DNA of 63,941 nt from positions 1-63,941 of the forward strand of contig JAGCUO010000096.1 in NCBI GenBank assembly GCA_017962825.1, written 5' to 3'. Within the stretch, counting starts at the first letter, position 1, and every line of letters starts with the position of its first letter. The notes under the pieces were generated by a model. The model was given only the letters and a program-made list of their open reading frames with translations. It was not told the origin of the DNA and ran no database searches. The translations under genes were made by a program, and so were the position numbers. Source of the DNA: Lachnospiraceae bacterium (lineage in GTDB: Bacteria > Bacillota > Clostridia > Lachnospirales > Lachnospiraceae). Below are positions 63,894 through 63,941 of this stretch, piece by piece.

Positions 63894-63941
63894 TGACAGT
63901 GGGGACGCTTAAATTTTGTCACCCCGTGCCAAAAATGACGT
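63894..63941. repeat. Partial palindromic REP-like element at right edge
   Basis: The arm tgacagtggggacgctt begins 26 bp upstream of the priA ATG reading; a second tgtcacccc follows at 63917. The element runs off the window. Its inner sequence matches the left-edge copy. Confidence 0.6.

Overview
The window comes from a low-to-mid GC Clostridia chromosome, most likely a gut or rumen Lachnospiraceae relative of Butyrivibrio or Roseburia. This rests on the Firmicutes housekeeping order priA-def-fmt-rsmB-rlmN-PP2C-pknB-rsgA, a single-chain glycyl-tRNA synthetase, a sodium-pumping decarboxylase operon, a GH120/GH51 xylan-oligosaccharide pair and good GGAGG ribosome binding sites. The genus cannot be fixed from sequence alone. 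Most genes lie on the minus strand. No rRNA, tRNA, CRISPR array, transposase or prophage was seen.

Layout. 0-3.5 kb: TetR and RpiR regulators, an HI0933-type flavoprotein and cmk. 3.6-8.9 kb: a five-gene Na+-translocating decarboxylase operon holding both a 5S-type (OadA/PycB) and a 12S-type (MmdA) carboxyltransferase. 9.2-11.8 kb: scpB, scpA, a membrane metallophosphoesterase and rpsU. 11.8-17.5 kb: a zinc-ribbon membrane protein, alaS, a 62-bp tandem repeat array and glyQS. 17.7-20.2 kb: an Ig-like lipoprotein, recO and era. 20.3-26.7 kb: a DUF4349 lipoprotein, an M16C protease, an unknown protein, a sigma-like protein without promoter-binding regions and a catalytically dead rhomboid-like protein. 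26.8-34 kb, mostly plus strand: a 1413-aa double-ATPase dehydratase activase, a lipoprotein, a radical SAM protein and an alcohol dehydrogenase. 34.2-36.8 kb: pseudaminic acid genes pseI and pseF around a formyltransferase and a 76-aa EF-hand repeat protein.

36.9-47.9 kb is one long minus-strand run of envelope genes: alpha/beta hydrolase, membrane-anchored Mur ligase, five small membrane proteins, ddl, a CE2-like esterase, a phosphohexomutase, a clostripain-family protease and pseF. 47.9-48.3 kb holds a 73-bp tandem array of paired hairpins. 48.7-52.2 kb holds GH51 arabinofuranosidase and a GH120 beta-xylosidase. 52.2-63.8 kb holds a GT-C-like membrane protein followed by the conserved rsgA-to-priA block.

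The most unusual content is non-coding. A family of about 66-bp near-perfect palindromes (eight internal copies, plus one partial copy at each window edge) sits within 1-14 bp of a stop codon at all nine sites where this can be judged, with paired changes that preserve the stem. Two unrelated tandem arrays (62-bp and 73-bp periods) also consist of repeated inverted repeats. Among proteins, the best candidates for new biology are the pseudo-rhomboid/degenerate-sigma operon, the pseI/EF-hand/formyltransferase cluster and the small membrane proteins with a shared C-terminal tail inside the cell-wall operon.
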